This document shows, piece after piece, positions 7,852-20,415 of a stretch of DNA of 64,000 nt. Source of the stretch: Halospina denitrificans (GTDB lineage Bacteria > Pseudomonadota > Gammaproteobacteria > Pseudomonadales > Oleiphilaceae); the NCBI RefSeq assembly GCF_004364635.1, contig NZ_SOAX01000005.1, positions 144,618-208,617 on the forward strand. The letters run 5' to 3'. The notes under the pieces are model-generated. The model searched no databases. It saw only the letters and a program-made list of their open reading frames with translations, and was not told where the DNA came from. The position numbers and the translations under genes were made by a program. Position 1 is the stretch's first letter. Each line of letters begins with the position of its first letter.

Positions 7852-9731
7852 CCGTTGCCGATGCGCTCACTGACCCGGTCGAGGTGTTGCAGGAACTCTT
7901 CACGGTCCATTTCCCCCAGGATACGAGCATCGGAAAGTTCCTCGCCGGAGGCATCAAAGAAAAGCACCGTGGGCGGGCCGAAGAGTCCATAGCGGTCGAG
8001 AAGTGCCTGGTCACTGGGAGTGTTCTCCGTTACGTCCACCTGGAGCAGCCTGTAATCCGACATGGCCCTCTGGACTTCGGGGGCGGAAAAAACGTTGCGC
8101 TCCATCACCTTGCAGCTGATGCACCAGTCCGCGTAGAAATCCAGAATGACGGGCACCTCATCGCGACGCGCCTGGGCGAGCCTTTCCGGTACCGCTTCGC
8201 TGTTGTCGATGCGCTTGAACGTATGATCCCCGCCAGCGTTGGCGCTCTGTTGCGCTCCCGCCTGGAACGGGGCGAGAGGCCTCAGGGGATCGGTGGCTCC
8301 GCCCAGGGCGCCAGCCAGAAGCATGGCGGCGGCAAGCACCAGGACGAGTCCGGCTCCCTTACGGGTTCGTGGCCATCCCGCTTCCACGGGCTCAAAGGCA
8401 CCCAGCTGAACCCCGGTGACGGCAAGCAGCACCGCCCAGAGTCCAAGCGTGAGGGGGGCGGGAATAACCCGTTCCAGCAACCAGATCGCAACCGCGAGCA
8501 TCATGATGCCGAAACCGGCCTTGATCCGGTTCATCCAGGGGCCGGGTTGGGGCATGAACCGGCGCCCGCCGGTACCGATGAGAATCAGCGGCGTCCCCAT
8601 TCCCATCGAGAGCCAGAAGAGAGCGTGACCACCCATGAGCGCATCCTGGGTGGCGCTGATATAAACGAGTGCCGCAGCCAGCGGGGCCGTCACGCAGGGC
8701 GAGACAATCAGCGCGGAGAGCGCGCCGATGCCCGCGACACTGGCGACATTCCCCCCGGAGAGCTTGCGACTCTGAGCGGTCAGGCGCTGTTCGAGGGATT
8801 TGGGAATCCGCATTTCAATGAGCCCGAACATCACCAGCGCGAACAGCACGAAGAGGCCCGCGAAGATCCCGAGTACCCAGGGCGACTGCAGGTACACCTG
8901 GAGGTTGAAACTGGCGCCAAGTAGGCCAACCAGAACCCCCGCCATGGTGTACATCACCGCCATGCCCAGGACGTAGGCAACGGACAGGTAGAAAGCCTGG
9001 AGCGTGGACAGCTGACGCTGACCCGCGACCACCGCGGTGATGATGGGAATCATCGGCAGCACGCAGGGGGTGAAGGTCAGCCCCAGCCCCAGCACGTAGA
9101 AGATCAGGGCACCCAGGAGCAGGGAGTCACTCTGAAGCAGCCGCTGGAGATGGTCCCGTGACCCCAACTCCTGTGCTGCACCTTTGTCCTGGGTCGTGGT
9201 GGCAGGCGCGCGGTTCCCGTTACTGTCAGAGGCTGTATCCTCTGGGGCCGGGTACAGGACCTCACCACTGGCGGGTGTGAACTGGATGGTTTCGGTCTGT
9301 GGGGTATAGCACAGACCCGCCTCCGCGCAGCCCTGCCACTCGACGGTTACCGTGACCGGCTCGTTGCTCTCCCCGTTGGCGGTGAGCCGTGCCTGGACGT
9401 CTTCGTAGAAAACCTGCACCTTCCCGAAATAGGGGTCATCCTTCTCCTTGCTCTCAATGGAAAAGGCGGGCGACGTATCAACAATGCCCTCGGGGGTTGC
9501 GCTGATCTCAATCCGGTCCCGGTAAAGGTAGAACTCGGGAGTGACTTCCCAGTCCAGGATAAGGTCGCCGTCATCCACATAGGCCGTGAACGGGAATGCC
9601 TGCTCGACCGGCGGAAAATCGCCATTACCTGATCCAGAGAAGGGGTCCTGGGCGGAAGCGGGGCTCGCCAGCAGAAGGAGGAGGGCCAGGAGTCCGAAAA
9701 TCCGGTTGTGTGCCAGCGGAAACGTCATCAA
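7848..9731 (-). CDS. dsbD: Thiol:disulfide interchange protein DsbD
   Basis: DsbD carries electrons from cytoplasmic thioredoxin across the inner membrane to periplasmic DsbC and CcmG. The 627-residue protein has a signal peptide (to about residue 27) and an N-terminal immunoglobulin-like domain with the cysteine pair in GCAEAGLCYTP. The membrane domain has cysteines in FTPCVLPMIP and VSPCVTAPL. The C-terminal thioredoxin domain has WCISCK. All three redox pairs are intact. It probably works with the thioredoxin reductase encoded at 43.3 kb. Confidence 0.96.
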   Translation of the reverse strand: MMTFPLAHNRIFGLLALLLLLASPASAQDPFSGSGNGDFPPVEQAFPFTAYVDDGDLILDWEVTPEFYLYRDRIEISATPEGIVDTSPAFSIESKEKDDPYFGKVQVFYEDVQARLTANGESNEPVTVTVEWQGCAEAGLCYTPQTETIQFTPASGEVLYPAPEDTASDSNGNRAPATTTQDKGAAQELGSRDHLQRLLQSDSLLLGALIFYVLGLGLTFTPCVLPMIPIITAVVAGQRQLSTLQAFYLSVAYVLGMAVMYTMAGVLVGLLGASFNLQVYLQSPWVLGIFAGLFVLFALVMFGLIEMRIPKSLEQRLTAQSRKLSGGNVASVAGIGALSALIVSPCVTAPLAAALVYISATQDALMGGHALFWLSMGMGTPLILIGTGGRRFMPQPGPWMNRIKAGFGIMMLAVAIWLLERVIPAPLTLGLWAVLLAVTGVQLGAFEPVEAGWPRTRKGAGLVLVLAAAMLLAGALGGATDPLRPLAPFQAGAQQSANAGGDHTFKRIDNSEAVPERLAQARRDEVPVILDFYADWCISCKVMERNVFSAPEVQRAMSDYRLLQVDVTENTPSDQALLDRYGLFGPPTVLFFDASGEELSDARILGEMDREEFLQHLDRVSERIGNG

Positions 9732-9854
9732 AAAGCCGGACCTGAATTGGTGATTGGGATTGCCTGAATACTGAGTATCGAGACGGCGCGATGTTACGCA
9801 CGCTATTATAACGGATTGGTTGAACGATGCGGCACATGCCGTAGACTACGCGCC

Positions 9855-10421
9855 ATGCATACGATACCAGAGCCGCGCGAGCCGGACGATTACCGTGATC
9901 CGATCTACCTGTTCAACGGGCTGTTTCAGCCGACCCAAAACACCGTGCTTGTCGCCGGGGATGCTGACCCGGAGTATCGGCCTGCGGATAGGCACTGCCG
10001 CTGGAATCGGATAATATTTGCGCACGGATTCTACGCCAGCGCCCTGCACGAGATCAGCCATTGGTGCATCGCGGGTGCTGAGCGCCGTAAACAGTATGAT
10101 TACGGTTACTGGTACCAGCCGGATGGGCGCTCCGCCGAACAACAGACCCAGTTTGAAAAGGTGGAGTCGCGGCCCCAGGCTCTCGAGTGGATACTGACCG
10201 TTGCCGCGGGGCGACGCTTCCATCTCAGTCTGGATAACCTGGACGGCGAGGACTCGGGCCAGCGCGAACGCTTCGCGGCGGAGGTGCATCGGCATGCACG
10301 GCGGTATCTTGAAAACGGATTGCCCGCGCGCGCCGAACGCTTCCGCCAGGCGCTGCTCGACTGGTACGGGCGCCGGGGCGCATTCGCGGAATATGCTTTC
10401 AGTCCCGAGCAATTGCTCTGA
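9855..10421 (+). CDS. epmC: Elongation factor P hydroxylase EpmC (YfcM)
   Basis: EpmC hydroxylates the beta-lysylated lysine of EF-P. The start ATG 9855 gives 188 residues, close to the E. coli protein as I remember it. The signature HGFYASALHEISHWCIAG carries the HExxH-like metal site, and GYWYQPDGR follows. EpmA and EpmB, which install the lysine, are not in this window. An AT-rich TATTATAA at 9804-9811 may be the promoter -10. The neighbouring dsbD is divergent. Confidence 0.92.
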   Translation: MHTIPEPREPDDYRDPIYLFNGLFQPTQNTVLVAGDADPEYRPADRHCRWNRIIFAHGFYASALHEISHWCIAGAERRKQYDYGYWYQPDGRSAEQQTQFEKVESRPQALEWILTVAAGRRFHLSLDNLDGEDSGQRERFAAEVHRHARRYLENGLPARAERFRQALLDWYGRRGAFAEYAFSPEQLL

Positions 10422-10453
10422 GGGCTGCAAATTGGGTAGTCGAGGAGCAGAGA

Positions 10454-11689
10454 ATGACGGACACGCAGCCCCGTTTTCGGGATTTCAACCTGGATGAACA
10501 ACTCCAGCGTGGCATTGACGAGCTTGGCTTTGAGCACTGCACCGGTATCCAGGGTGAAGCGCTCCCGAAGACGCTCAAAGGGCATGACCTGATCGGGCAG
10601 GCCCAGACCGGCACCGGTAAGACGGCCGCGTTCCTTATTACCGCCATCCAGCGGATGCTGGAAAACCCAATCCCCCATGAGCAGCGCTACGCCAGCGAAC
10701 CCAGGGTGCTGGCCCTGGCGCCCACCCGGGAGCTGGCACTCCAGATTGCCCGCGATGCGGAGGCACTGACCCGTTTCAGCAACCACAACGTGGTGACCAC
10801 GGTAGGCGGCATGAATTACGACCGCCAGCGCCAGCAGATCCGCCACGAAGCCATCGATATACTGGTGGCCACTCCCGGGCGCCTCCTGGATTTCCTGGGC
10901 AGCAAGGATGTGTTCCTGGACCAGCTTGATCTCCTGATCCTGGACGAAGCCGACCGCATGCTCGACATGGGCTTCATCCCGGACGTGAAGAAGATCATCC
11001 GTCACTGTACGCCGCGGGAGCGGCGCCAGACGGTGCTGTTCAGCGCGACCTTCAATCAGGACGTGCTCAATCTTGCGTCCATGTGGAGCGAGAACGCCGA
11101 GTTCATCGAGATCGAACCCGAGACCAAGGCGGCAGAGCGGGTTGAGCAGCATTTCTACACCGTCGGTGACAACGACAAGTTCAAGGTGCTGGTCAACTAC
11201 CTGAACCGCCACGACGTGTCGCGCGCCATCGTGTTCGCTAACCGGCGCGACCAGACGCGCCGGCTGGATGAGGGGCTGCGCCAGCGGGGTGTGAGTTCCG
11301 CGCTGCTCTCGGGTGAAATTGCCCAGAACCAGCGGCTCAAGACCCTGAACAACTTCAAGTCCGGACGGGTCCGCGTCCTGGTGGCAACGGATGTCGCTGC
11401 GCGGGGGATACACGTGGAAAACGTCTCCCACGTGTTCAACTACAACCTGCCGGACAACCCCGAGGATTATGTGCATCGCATTGGCCGCACGGGCAGGGCG
11501 GGGGCCTACGGCACCTCGGTAACCCTGGCCGGTGAGGATGACAGTTTCGTGCTCCCCGAACTGGAAACCTACCTCGACCAGAAACTCAGCTTTGTACGCC
11601 CGCCTGATGACCTCATGACTCAGATTTCCGACGCCAGGACGGCGCGCTCGGAATCCACTGAAACGGAACAGGAAACCGGCTCGGAGTAA
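10454..11689 (+). CDS. rhlB: DEAD-box ATP-dependent RNA helicase, RhlB-like
   Basis: The 411-residue protein has all core helicase motifs in order: AQTGTGKT (I), PTRELA (Ia), TPGR (Ib), DEAD (II), SAT (III), VLVATDVAARGIH (V) and HRIGRTGRAG (VI). A short hydrophilic C-terminal tail follows. RhlB is the helicase of the RNA degradosome in enterobacteria, and the compact form here fits RhlB better than RhlE or SrmB. The TAA stop overlaps the pdxB ATG by one base. Confidence 0.88.
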   Translation: MTDTQPRFRDFNLDEQLQRGIDELGFEHCTGIQGEALPKTLKGHDLIGQAQTGTGKTAAFLITAIQRMLENPIPHEQRYASEPRVLALAPTRELALQIARDAEALTRFSNHNVVTTVGGMNYDRQRQQIRHEAIDILVATPGRLLDFLGSKDVFLDQLDLLILDEADRMLDMGFIPDVKKIIRHCTPRERRQTVLFSATFNQDVLNLASMWSENAEFIEIEPETKAAERVEQHFYTVGDNDKFKVLVNYLNRHDVSRAIVFANRRDQTRRLDEGLRQRGVSSALLSGEIAQNQRLKTLNNFKSGRVRVLVATDVAARGIHVENVSHVFNYNLPDNPEDYVHRIGRTGRAGAYGTSVTLAGEDDSFVLPELETYLDQKLSFVRPPDDLMTQISDARTARSESTETEQETGSE

Positions 11690-12855
11690 TGAACGGCCTC
11701 CGGATTCTGGCGGATGAGAACATACCCGGGCTCGAGCACTTTTTCGAGCCGCTTGGCAGCATTCGCACCCTGCCGGGCCGCGCCATCCAGGCTTCGGATC
11801 TGCGCGGGATTGATGTGCTGCTGGTGCGGTCTGTAACCCGGGTCGATGAAGCCCTCCTGAAGGATTCACCCGTCCGGTTTGTGGGCACGGCGACCATTGG
11901 CACGGATCACCTGGATACGGAGTACCTCCGGAGCGCCGGTATCCACTGGGCCTCGGCGCCCGGCTGCAACGCCCTGGCGGTGGGCGATTATGTCCTTTCC
12001 TGCCTTGCCCTGGCGACCACCGACAGAAACCGGTCGTTCGAGCAGCTATCCGTGGGCATTGTCGGCTGCGGCAATGTCGGGGGAGGGCTCCAGCAGCGCC
12101 TCTCCGACATTGGACTGACGGTATTGGCCAATGACCCCCCAAGGGAGGCGGCCGGTGACTCGGGTTTCAGTTCCCTTGATGAGGTGCTGGCCTGTGATGC
12201 GATCTGTCTTCATGCCCCACTGGTCAGCCAGGGACCCTGGTCGACCCATTATCTTCTGGATACGAACCGGATCGAGGCACTGCGGTCGGATCAGATCCTG
12301 ATCAGTGCGGGGCGAGGTGCGGTGGTCGACAACCAGGCTCTGCATGGACGCCTCAAGGCTCCGGATGGCGGGCCATGGACAGCGCTCGACGTGTGGGAAA
12401 ATGAACCCGGTATCAATGCGGACCTGGCCCAACGGGTCTCTGTTGCTACGCCCCACATTGCGGGCTACAGCCTGGAGGGCAAGCTGCGGGGTACGGCCAT
12501 GATTCATGACGCCCTGTGCCGGCACCTAGGGGTTCAATCCAAGCGCTCCATGGAGCCGCTGTTGCCCCCTGCCCAGGGGCTGAAGGTGGATGGGGTGGAC
12601 CATGTCAGGCCGTTTCCGGCGCTCACCCAGGCACTGCTGGCCGCCTACAACCCGGCTCTCGATTCGGTCGAGCTCAAAAGGACCCTGTCCGGGGATGCGT
12701 CGGACAGAGAGGTGGCGTTTGATCGGCTGAGAAAGACGTATCCGGTGCGCCGCGAATTTGGCTACCTGCTCCCGGAGGGGGTGAAAGACCCGGCAGCAGC
12801 GAGTTTGCTGACCGCTGCCGGGTTTGCGGCCGTTACTGGTAAGCTCGGCTCCTGA
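11689..12855 (+). CDS. pdxB: Erythronate-4-phosphate dehydrogenase PdxB
   Basis: PdxB oxidises 4-phosphoerythronate with NAD, the second step of the DXP-dependent pyridoxal phosphate pathway. The D-isomer 2-hydroxyacid dehydrogenase fold is evident from [13 protein letters not shown] (Rossmann loop, near residue 122), [12 protein letters not shown], and the C-terminal PdxB dimerisation region. At 388 residues it matches the family. The ATG overlaps the rhlB stop, so the two are co-translated. Its 3' end overlaps htpX by 23 nt on the other strand. Confidence 0.95.
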   Translation: MNGLRILADENIPGLEHFFEPLGSIRTLPGRAIQASDLRGIDVLLVRSVTRVDEALLKDSPVRFVGTATIGTDHLDTEYLRSAGIHWASAPGCNALAVGDYVLSCLALATTDRNRSFEQLSVGIVGCGNVGGGLQQRLSDIGLTVLANDPPREAAGDSGFSSLDEVLACDAICLHAPLVSQGPWSTHYLLDTNRIEALRSDQILISAGRGAVVDNQALHGRLKAPDGGPWTALDVWENEPGINADLAQRVSVATPHIAGYSLEGKLRGTAMIHDALCRHLGVQSKRSMEPLLPPAQGLKVDGVDHVRPFPALTQALLAAYNPALDSVELKRTLSGDASDREVAFDRLRKTYPVRREFGYLLPEGVKDPAAASLLTAAGFAAVTGKLGS

Positions 12856-13726
12856 GCGCTTCAATGCGCTCGTCGAGCGGCGGATGGCTGGCAAAGAGCC
12901 GTTTGATTCCCGAGCGCACACCGCTGGTAATGCCGAAGGCCTGCATGCTGTCGGGCATTTCATCCGGCATGCCGGCCTCGTTCTTGAGGCGCTGCAGTGC
13001 CGAGATCATGCCGTCATTACTGGCCAGCCGGGCACCTGCTGCGTCCGCGTGGAACTCGCGATACCGGGAAAACCAGAAAACGATGGTGCTGGCCAGAATG
13101 CCAAGCACGATCTCGGCGACAATGGTCACCAGGAAAAAGCCAAGTCCGTGACCACTGTCGTTCTTGAAAACCGCCCTGTCCACAAAGGAGCCGACCACCC
13201 GCGCCAGGAAGATCACGAAGGTGTTCACCACACCCTGGATCAGGGTCAGGGTTATCATGTCCCCGTTGGCCACATGGCCTATCTCGTGGGCCAGGACGGC
13301 GCGGATCTCTTCCTTGTCGAAGCGTTGCAGCATCCCCTGGCTCACCGCCACCAGGGCGGCATTCCGGTTCCAGCCAGTGGCAAAGGCGTTGGACTGTTGG
13401 GCCGGGAAAATGGCGATTTCCGGCGTGTCGACGCCGGCCTCCCGGGCAAGCTGCTGCACGGTTTCGACCAGCCACTGCTCCGCCGGGTTGGAGGGCTGTT
13501 CGATGACCTTCGCACCTGTACTGCGCTTGGCCATCCATTTGGAGATGAACAGCGAAACAAAGGCGCCACCGAAACCAATGACCGCAGCGAAGATCAGCAG
13601 GGCCGTAAAGTTCAGCCCCTGTTCCTCAAAGTAACTATCAAAACCAAGCAGTCGGAGTGTGACGCTGGCCAGTATGATGACGGCAAGGTTGGTTGCCAAA
13701 AACAGCAGTATGCGCATTCGCATCAT
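12833..13726 (-). CDS. htpX: Protease HtpX
   Basis: HtpX is an inner-membrane zinc metalloprotease acting on misfolded membrane proteins. The 297-residue protein has two N-terminal helices (about residues 4-22 and 38-60), the metal motif HEIGH near residue 145, further helices, and a downstream glutamate in [14 protein letters not shown]. In P. aeruginosa, as I recall, htpX also lies near alaA and msrB. Confidence 0.95.
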   Translation of the reverse strand: MMRMRILLFLATNLAVIILASVTLRLLGFDSYFEEQGLNFTALLIFAAVIGFGGAFVSLFISKWMAKRSTGAKVIEQPSNPAEQWLVETVQQLAREAGVDTPEIAIFPAQQSNAFATGWNRNAALVAVSQGMLQRFDKEEIRAVLAHEIGHVANGDMITLTLIQGVVNTFVIFLARVVGSFVDRAVFKNDSGHGLGFFLVTIVAEIVLGILASTIVFWFSRYREFHADAAGARLASNDGMISALQRLKNEAGMPDEMPDSMQAFGITSGVRSGIKRLFASHPPLDERIEALRSRAYQ

Positions 13727-13806
13727 CCTCGTGAGCGGAATTCTCTGGTCTTAATAAGGGTTCGCCCCGGGGCTTTCAACAGTCGAGGGCTTACATTAAC
13801 GAAGTT

Positions 13807-14253
13807 TCAGCCGCCGGGCGCGGGCTCGAAAAGCAGACGGTGCACAGTCTCACTGAGTTCGGTCGAGGTGCCTTCCCGCATGGTCCGACGGATGTGGTTA
13901 ATGGCAATGGCGGGTTCCCTTGCCAGTATGCCCGAGGTCTCCGGCTCGGGGGTGACCGGGAGGTCCGTGCGCAGGGTGGACAGACGGTTGAAACCGATGC
14001 CGGTCAGCACCGCCTGGTCAATGGCATCCTGGCTGATCACGGATTCATAACGCAGAAGGCCTTCATCGGAAAGCCAGAGCATGGTCCCGAAACAGGCCAT
14101 GTGGCGGCTACTGTGAAGGCCGAATTCATCCGGATCATCTTCACCCGCGATATCCTCCACAAACACCGCTCCCTTGCGGGGAAAGCGGTTGTAGAGGTGG
14201 ATCAGGATCCGTGCCACGTCCTGGTAGAAATCCTCGATGTGGATATCGGCCAT
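13807..14253 (-). CDS. Conserved hypothetical protein beside alaA
   Basis: I do not recognise this 148-residue protein. It starts at ATG 14253 (MADIHIEDFYQDV), 13 nt after the alaA stop on the same strand, so it is probably translated from the alaA message. The sequence is soluble and helical with no signal peptide, membrane segment or cysteine pattern. FPRKGAVFVEDIAG and the FGLHSSRHMACFG region look conserved-core-like. An upstream in-frame start would extend into alaA and looks like shadow sequence. Confidence 0.75.
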   Translation of the reverse strand: MADIHIEDFYQDVARILIHLYNRFPRKGAVFVEDIAGEDDPDEFGLHSSRHMACFGTMLWLSDEGLLRYESVISQDAIDQAVLTGIGFNRLSTLRTDLPVTPEPETSGILAREPAIAINHIRRTMREGTSTELSETVHRLLFEPAPGG

Positions 14254-14266
14254 GGATAGCCCCCGG

Positions 14267-15484
14267 TCAACCCTGGTGGTAGCGCTGCAGGAAGCGGCCA
14301 AGCCGGCCGATGGCATCCTCCAGAACTTCCACGCGTGGCAGGAAGACAACCCGGAAATGCTGGCGATCCGGCATGTTGAAGGCCGAGCCCTGGACCAGCA
14401 GGATGCGCTCCTGCGCCAGGAGGTCAAAGATCATCTTCTCATCGTCCTTGATCGGGTAGCGCTCCGGATCCAGTTTCGGGAAGAGATAAAGCGCCCCCTT
14501 GGGCTTGACGCAGCTGACGCCGGGGATGTCGTTCAGCATCTTCCACGCCAGGTCCCGCTGTTCACAGAGCCGCCCGCCGGAAACCACCAGGTCGTTGATC
14601 GACTGGTAGCCACCCAGCGAGGTCTGTATGGCCATCTGCGCCGGCACATTGGCGCAAAGCCGCATCGAGGCCAGCATGTTGATGCCCTCGATCAGTCCGT
14701 TGGCCCGGTGCTTGGCGCCGCTGATGATCATCCATCCGGCGCGGTAACCCGCCGCCCGGTAGTTCTTGGAAAGGCCGCCGTAGGTGAAGAACAGGATGTC
14801 GTCGGCCAGCGATGCCGCCGGTACGTGGTGAGCGCCGTCGTAAAGGATCTTGTCGTAGATCTCGTCCGCCAGGACGACCAGGTCGTGCTCCCGGGCCAGC
14901 TCGATGACCTGCTCGAGCAGGTCCGCCGAATAGACCGCGCCCGTGGGGTTGTTCGGGTTGATCAGCACAATCGCGCGGGTGCGTGACGTTATCTTGCTGC
15001 GGATGTCGTCGATATCCGGGAACCAATCCTGCTGTTCATCACAGACGTAATGGACAGGGCGGCCGCTGGAAAGGGTGACGGCCGCGGTCCAGAGCGGGTA
15101 GTCCGGCGCCGGGATAAGCACTTCATCCCCGGTATTGAGAAGTGCCTGCATGGACATGACGATCAGCTCACTGACACCATTGCCAAGGAAGACGTCGTCA
15201 ATATCCACGTCGGGAATGCCGAGGGCCTGGCTGTACTGCATGACCGCCTTGCGGCCCGAGAACAGCCCCTTGGAATCACAGTAGCCCTGGGCTTCCGGAA
15301 GGTTGTGGATCACGTCCTGCTGGATCTCCTCGGGGATATCCAGGCCAAAGGCACCGGGGTTGCCGATGTTCAGCTTAAGGACGCGGTGGCCTTCCTCTTC
15401 AAGGCGATGGGCTTCCTGCTGGACGGGACCGCGAATGTCGTAGCAGACATTCTCGAGCTTGGCGGACTTCTCAAATTGCTGCAT
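14267..15484 (-). CDS. alaA: Alanine-synthesising transaminase AlaA
   Basis: This PLP-dependent class I/II aminotransferase makes alanine from pyruvate and glutamate. From ATG 15484 it has 405 residues, the E. coli AlaA length. The N-terminal EKSAKLENVCYDIRGPV, INPNNPTGAVYS, DEIYDKILYD, and the PLP lysine in GLSKNYRAAGYR are all present. It is divergent from msrB, with only 54 nt between the two starts. Confidence 0.95.
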   Translation of the reverse strand: MQQFEKSAKLENVCYDIRGPVQQEAHRLEEEGHRVLKLNIGNPGAFGLDIPEEIQQDVIHNLPEAQGYCDSKGLFSGRKAVMQYSQALGIPDVDIDDVFLGNGVSELIVMSMQALLNTGDEVLIPAPDYPLWTAAVTLSSGRPVHYVCDEQQDWFPDIDDIRSKITSRTRAIVLINPNNPTGAVYSADLLEQVIELAREHDLVVLADEIYDKILYDGAHHVPAASLADDILFFTYGGLSKNYRAAGYRAGWMIISGAKHRANGLIEGINMLASMRLCANVPAQMAIQTSLGGYQSINDLVVSGGRLCEQRDLAWKMLNDIPGVSCVKPKGALYLFPKLDPERYPIKDDEKMIFDLLAQERILLVQGSAFNMPDRQHFRVVFLPRVEVLEDAIGRLGRFLQRYHQG

Positions 15485-15538
15485 GCTGATATAAACCCCT
15501 GAGTTAGCGCAAACAACATTGTAGCGGAGGGCTGCGTA

Positions 15539-15931
15539 ATGACAAAAGTCGAGCGTTCGGAAACCGAGTGGCAGCAACAGCTTTCACCCGAGAGTTATCG
15601 GGTTGCGCGGCAGGGCGGAACGGAACGGCCCTTTACCGGCGAATACAATGACTGCAAGAAGGACGGTGTCTACCGCTGCATCTGCTGTGGTCAGGCGCTT
15701 TTTGACGCCGGCCACAAGTTTGACTCCGGGTCGGGCTGGCCCAGCTTCTGGCAGCCGGCCTCCGGTGAGGCTGTTGAGGAACACTCGGACAGCAGCCTTG
15801 GCATGGTCCGTACCGAGGTTCTGTGCAGCGCCTGTGATGCTCACCTGGGACATGTCTTTCCGGACGGACCAGAGCCCACGGGCCTGCGTTACTGCATCAA
15901 TTCCGCGGCGCTGGAGCTTGAGGAACGCTGA
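15539..15931 (+). CDS. msrB: Peptide-methionine (R)-S-oxide reductase MsrB
   Basis: MsrB reduces the R isomer of methionine sulfoxide in proteins. The 130-residue protein has two zinc CxxC pairs (CICC and CSAC), the SGSGWPSFW motif, and the catalytic RYCINSAAL near the C terminus. GGAGG lies just before ATG 15539. The stop abuts the stop of the convergent kinase gene with no spacer. Confidence 0.97.
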   Translation: MTKVERSETEWQQQLSPESYRVARQGGTERPFTGEYNDCKKDGVYRCICCGQALFDAGHKFDSGSGWPSFWQPASGEAVEEHSDSSLGMVRTEVLCSACDAHLGHVFPDGPEPTGLRYCINSAALELEER

Positions 15932-18262
<2,331 letters not shown>

Positions 18263-18448
18263 TGGTCCCTGCCTTTCCTTTACAGGTCATTCATGGGCTT
18301 ACTACGCCCTCCGCGTAGAACCGCTTCAATTATAGATCAAAGTGGCCTTAACTGCATGAATGATGGGTAGTATCCGGCGTTGTCTGGATCGTGCCGTCAA
18401 CAATCGCCATAATGCGCCATTGATGCTGTTTCACGAGGTTTGCCCGGC

Positions 18449-19459
18449 ATGGATCTGTCCCGTGTTGATCTGAATCTTCTGGTGTACCTGGACGTGCTTC
18501 TGCGCGAGAAGAGCGTTACCCGCGCGGCCAGCTACCTGGGCCTGACACAGCCGGCGATGAGTAATGGCCTCCGGCGCCTGAGAGAACTGTTTGACGACCC
18601 CTTGCTGGTGCGCACAAGCGAGGGCATGAGCGCTACCGAACTGGCGACCCAGCTCCAGCCGAACGTCCGCGAGATCCTGGCGCAGGTGGAGAAGACGGTG
18701 CAGCCGACCCGCTCCTTTGACGCGGGGGCCAGCCAGCGCGTTTTCCGCATCATGGCCAGCGACTACGCGGAATCGACACTGATGCCCCGCGTCCTGCGGC
18801 TGATCCGCCAGCAGGCGCCCCACGTGACGCTGGACGTATTGACGCCCTCGGACGTGAGCTTCCTGGATGTGGAACAGGGCAGGGTGGATATGGCCATCAA
18901 TCGTTTTGACACCATCCCCCAGTCATTTCACCAGCGCATTCTATGGAAGGACCATTTCGCCTGCCTGATGAGCACTGGCAACCCAATACTCCAGGAACCC
19001 TTCACCCTGGATACCTACCTGCAGGCCAACCACATCTGGGTCAGCAAAACCGGTGTCGGAGTGGGCGTGGGTGTGAATCCCAGGGATGTGCAGCGTCTCG
19101 GCTGGGTGGATGAGGCGCTGGGCAAGCTGGGGCGCAAGCGCCGGATCTCGGTATTTACACGGCACTATCAGGTGGCGATGCTGCTTGCGGAACAGCACGA
19201 CGTGATGGCCACGCTGCCATGCCGGGCCGCCTGGTTGCAGAAGGACAACCCGGGGCTGGTGGCCAAGCCGCCACCTTTCACGATCCCGCCCATTGAGCTG
19301 AAGATGGCGTGGAGCCCCCTGCTTCAGCACAACCCGGATCACCAGTGGTTGCGGCGGTGCATCTCGGATGTGGCCGAGGAACTTAACGAAGAGTTCGAGC
19401 CCTTTGCCCGGGATTTCATTCCCCAGGGGCCAGAGCCGGGCCAGGCTTCGGAGCGCTAG
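18449..19459 (+). CDS. LysR-family transcriptional regulator
   Basis: The 336-residue protein has an N-terminal winged helix-turn-helix (VDLNLLVYLDVLL through SVTRAASYLGLTQPAMSN) and a two-lobed substrate-binding domain from about residue 90. The start ATG 18449 sits 10 nt after GAGG; a TTG nine bases upstream is too close to that site. The effector is unknown. The only divergent neighbour is the hybrid kinase gene. Its stop overlaps that of the GNAT gene by 4 nt. Confidence 0.88.
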   Translation: MDLSRVDLNLLVYLDVLLREKSVTRAASYLGLTQPAMSNGLRRLRELFDDPLLVRTSEGMSATELATQLQPNVREILAQVEKTVQPTRSFDAGASQRVFRIMASDYAESTLMPRVLRLIRQQAPHVTLDVLTPSDVSFLDVEQGRVDMAINRFDTIPQSFHQRILWKDHFACLMSTGNPILQEPFTLDTYLQANHIWVSKTGVGVGVGVNPRDVQRLGWVDEALGKLGRKRRISVFTRHYQVAMLLAEQHDVMATLPCRAAWLQKDNPGLVAKPPPFTIPPIELKMAWSPLLQHNPDHQWLRRCISDVAEELNEEFEPFARDFIPQGPEPGQASER

Positions 19460-20415
19460 AACGGGAGCTGACGGAGTTCGATGGATTCGCGGCTGTAGTC
19501 CCAGGCCCGCGCGAAATCCTCCCCGAAGGGCCTTACCCGCCGTGGCGCCGAGAAGTTCGCAAAGCCCTCAATGTGGTCGAAATCATGACGGATCAGCACG
19601 CCGCTGTCGTCAGCAATGACGCAGGGGCGGTCGCCGTGCGGGTAGGTGGTGTTCACCAGCCCCAGCGAGATGCGGCTGGGAAGGCGGCGCATAAGCTGGA
19701 CCAGGCGGTGGCGTCTCTTCACCAGCGGGTAGTCGTCGTGGATCAGGAAGCGGATGTCGCTGTGGCGGCTGCGGCGGGCAAGCCGTGACAGGGCTTCGGT
19801 TAGGAAGTGGTCGTCGTAGAGACCGTGGCTGAGCGTGGTGTCGTAGAGCCAGAAACGCCGGGTGGCCTGGTCGGCCAGGGCCCGCACCAGTTGCAGCTGA
19901 TCCGTCTCGCCCTTGATCTGCCAGCTGGTGGTGTCCGAGGCGAGCAGGAAGGGACAGCGTGTCTCGGGCTCCTGGTCGAGCAGCAGCCCTGGCGCTGTGC
20001 AGCGCATGGCGCGATGGGGGATGCCGGCGTCCATGTAGGTATCTGATACCACATAGAACCCCAGTCGCCGATAGAAGTCCACGGCCCCTTCCTGGGCGCT
20101 GAGAACGAGGTAGTCGTATTCACTGAAGGCATCGTGCATCATCTCGCGCAACAGCACCGTGCCGACGCCCAGGGTGCGCTGCTCCCGGCTGACGGCCATG
20201 CGCCCGATACCGCCGGCGCCGTCCTCCTCCGGGTAGAGCCGAGCCGTGGCAAGGGGCGTGCCCGAATCATCCCGAACCAGGTAATGGGTCGCGATGCGGT
20301 CGGTTTCATCCCATTCCAGTTCCGGCGGTACCTGCTGTTCCTGTGTGAATACCGTCTGACGCAGCTGCGTAATGGCGTCGGGGAGCTGGTCCCAGCCGTA
20401 GCGTTCTGTGTTCAT
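19456..20415 (-). CDS. GNAT acetyltransferase fused to a C-terminal domain of unknown function
   Basis: Residues 1-145 are a GNAT domain with the acetyl-CoA loop GIGRMAVSREQRTLGVGTVL and a later FYRRLGFYV strand. Residues 150-319 form a second domain, containing DIRFLIHDDYPLVKRRHRL and VIADDSGVLIRHD, that resembles the DUF7931 module found behind GNAT domains in Pseudomonas-like bacteria. The substrate is unknown. The gene overlaps the roxA stop by 4 nt and is the last gene of the nudJ-mnmA-hflD-purB-roxA run. Confidence 0.82.
   Translation of the reverse strand: MNTERYGWDQLPDAITQLRQTVFTQEQQVPPELEWDETDRIATHYLVRDDSGTPLATARLYPEEDGAGGIGRMAVSREQRTLGVGTVLLREMMHDAFSEYDYLVLSAQEGAVDFYRRLGFYVVSDTYMDAGIPHRAMRCTAPGLLLDQEPETRCPFLLASDTTSWQIKGETDQLQLVRALADQATRRFWLYDTTLSHGLYDDHFLTEALSRLARRSRHSDIRFLIHDDYPLVKRRHRLVQLMRRLPSRISLGLVNTTYPHGDRPCVIADDSGVLIRHDFDHIEGFANFSAPRRVRPFGEDFARAWDYSRESIELRQLPF

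Noticed and set aside
10106..12142. Long open frame on the minus strand across epmC, rhlB and pdxB
   Set aside because: It is antisense to three clear genes, has low-complexity arginine/histidine/glycine-rich translation and no domain, as expected for shadows in GC-rich DNA.
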